A stretch of 64,000 bases of DNA, from positions 3,596,001 to 3,660,000 of the forward strand of contig VOPW01000001.1 in NCBI GenBank assembly GCA_007994965.1. Reading direction: 5' to 3'. Source of the stretch: Piscinibacter aquaticus. GTDB lineage: Bacteria; Pseudomonadota; Gammaproteobacteria; Burkholderiales; Burkholderiaceae_C. Positions 63,663-64,000 of the stretch are shown here, piece after piece. Under the pieces are notes generated by a model. That model saw only the letters and a list, made by a program, of their open reading frames with translations. It had not been told where the DNA came from and made no database searches. Position numbers and translations under genes: made by a program. Numbering within the stretch: position 1 is the first letter of the stretch; each line of letters begins with the position of its first letter.

Positions 63663-64000
63663 TCAGGGCTTTGCGCTGCGCTGCCGCCGCGCCGCCGCCA
63701 GTTCTTCGCGCACGCGGTCGATCATCACGATCGGCCGCACACCGGCCACCGGCCGGCGGTGCAGCGCCGGCGCCGCGCCGCCGGCCCAGAGTTCCACCGA
63801 CGCTGGGAGCTTGGCGCGCAGTTCGGTCAACCCGTCGACGATCTGGTTGGGGTTCATGCAGCCGCTGAAGCTCAGCGCCACCACGTCGGCGCGCTGCGCC
63901 GCGGCGGCCAGCACGATGTCCCAGATCGGCGTGGCCGTGCCCAGCGAGACACAGCGCGCCCCTTCGAGCGACAGCAAGCCCTCGGCCATCAGCAGGCCCA
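63663..64000 (-). CDS. B12-binding domain of a MerR/CarH-type regulator (5' end outside window)
   Basis: The frame is open to the right edge of the window. The visible 112 residues are the C-terminal half of a cobalamin-binding domain: GLLMAEGLLSLEGARCVSLG, ATPIWDIVLAAAAQRADVVALSF, SGCMNPNQIVDGLTELRAKL and ELWAGGAAPALHRRP. In betaproteobacteria such domains usually end a MerR-type repressor of the LitR/CarH kind, some of which sense light through adenosylcobalamin. The DNA-binding half and the E-x-x-H cobalamin histidine lie outside the window, so light sensing cannot be judged. Confidence 0.75.
   Translation of the reverse strand, partial: GLLMAEGLLSLEGARCVSLGTATPIWDIVLAAAAQRADVVALSFSGCMNPNQIVDGLTELRAKLPASVELWAGGAAPALHRRPVAGVRPIVMIDRVREELAAARRQRSAKP

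Overview
The window is very GC-rich and reads as chromosome of a betaproteobacterium of the order Burkholderiales, in the Leptothrix/Rubrivivax/Methylibium style. The grounds are the gene order rsmB-DUF4390-ntrY-ntrX, exosortase B with EpsI, EpsD and a FxDxF-type PEP-CTERM protein, GlyGly-CTERM S8 proteases, a birA-SPOR pair and a YhdP/GlnE divergon. This is inferred from gene content; no marker gene fixes the genus.

Layout. Positions 1-7985 are the end of an integrated mobilizable island abutting tRNA-Phe (7986-8058). It holds a MerR regulator fragment, a relaxase/MobC/ParB operon, a HipBA toxin-antitoxin pair, an IS481-family element, an AlpA-like regulator and a tyrosine integrase. Positions 8108-13170 are the conserved rsmB-DUF4390-ntrY-ntrX operon. 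Positions 13260-20475 carry folE plus a BLUF photoreceptor, a phosphonate-type binding protein, topB-yggU, a SET-domain protein, birA and a SPOR protein. Positions 20420-23950 hold two coupled S8 proteases with GlyGly-CTERM tails, followed by gap-tkt, speD, a hemerythrin, a MurU-like nucleotidyltransferase and pepP. Positions 31419-37588 are a membrane module: SPFH-SHOCT, DUF4178, DUF350, a membrane-bound aminopropyltransferase and a Tat-type FAD oxidase. Positions 37679-40773 are a small exosortase B locus with its own PEP-CTERM substrate. Then come a UbiH-like hydroxylase and a fructose-type ABC/ROK/kinase cassette (42139-47218). After these lie an AEC transporter, proA, queC, LemA, a nitrilase, YhdP, glnE, a rhombosortase-like rhomboid (59498-60091), an EamA transporter, the RfaE2-type adenylyltransferase, a GST, a ferritin-like protein and the end of a B12-binding regulator.

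How genes work together. Two C-terminal protein-sorting systems coexist: rhombosortase with the two GlyGly-CTERM proteases, and exosortase B with the PEP-CTERM protein. The fructose cassette has a candidate 27-bp operator between the divergent transport operon and the kinase. The IS481-family element sits in a CTAG that served as stop codon for two convergent genes, and its 6-bp target duplication kept both stops.

A caution governs the whole annotation. About 60 one- or two-base frame breaks cut through genes, including housekeeping genes (tkt, proA, queC, glnE, rsmB, topB). I traced 33 of them to CCWGG motifs in which one or two bases are lost, or one gained. The simplest reading is long-read assembly error at modified CCWGG sites, not gene decay. 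Broken genes are therefore annotated over their full span, with the break positions given.
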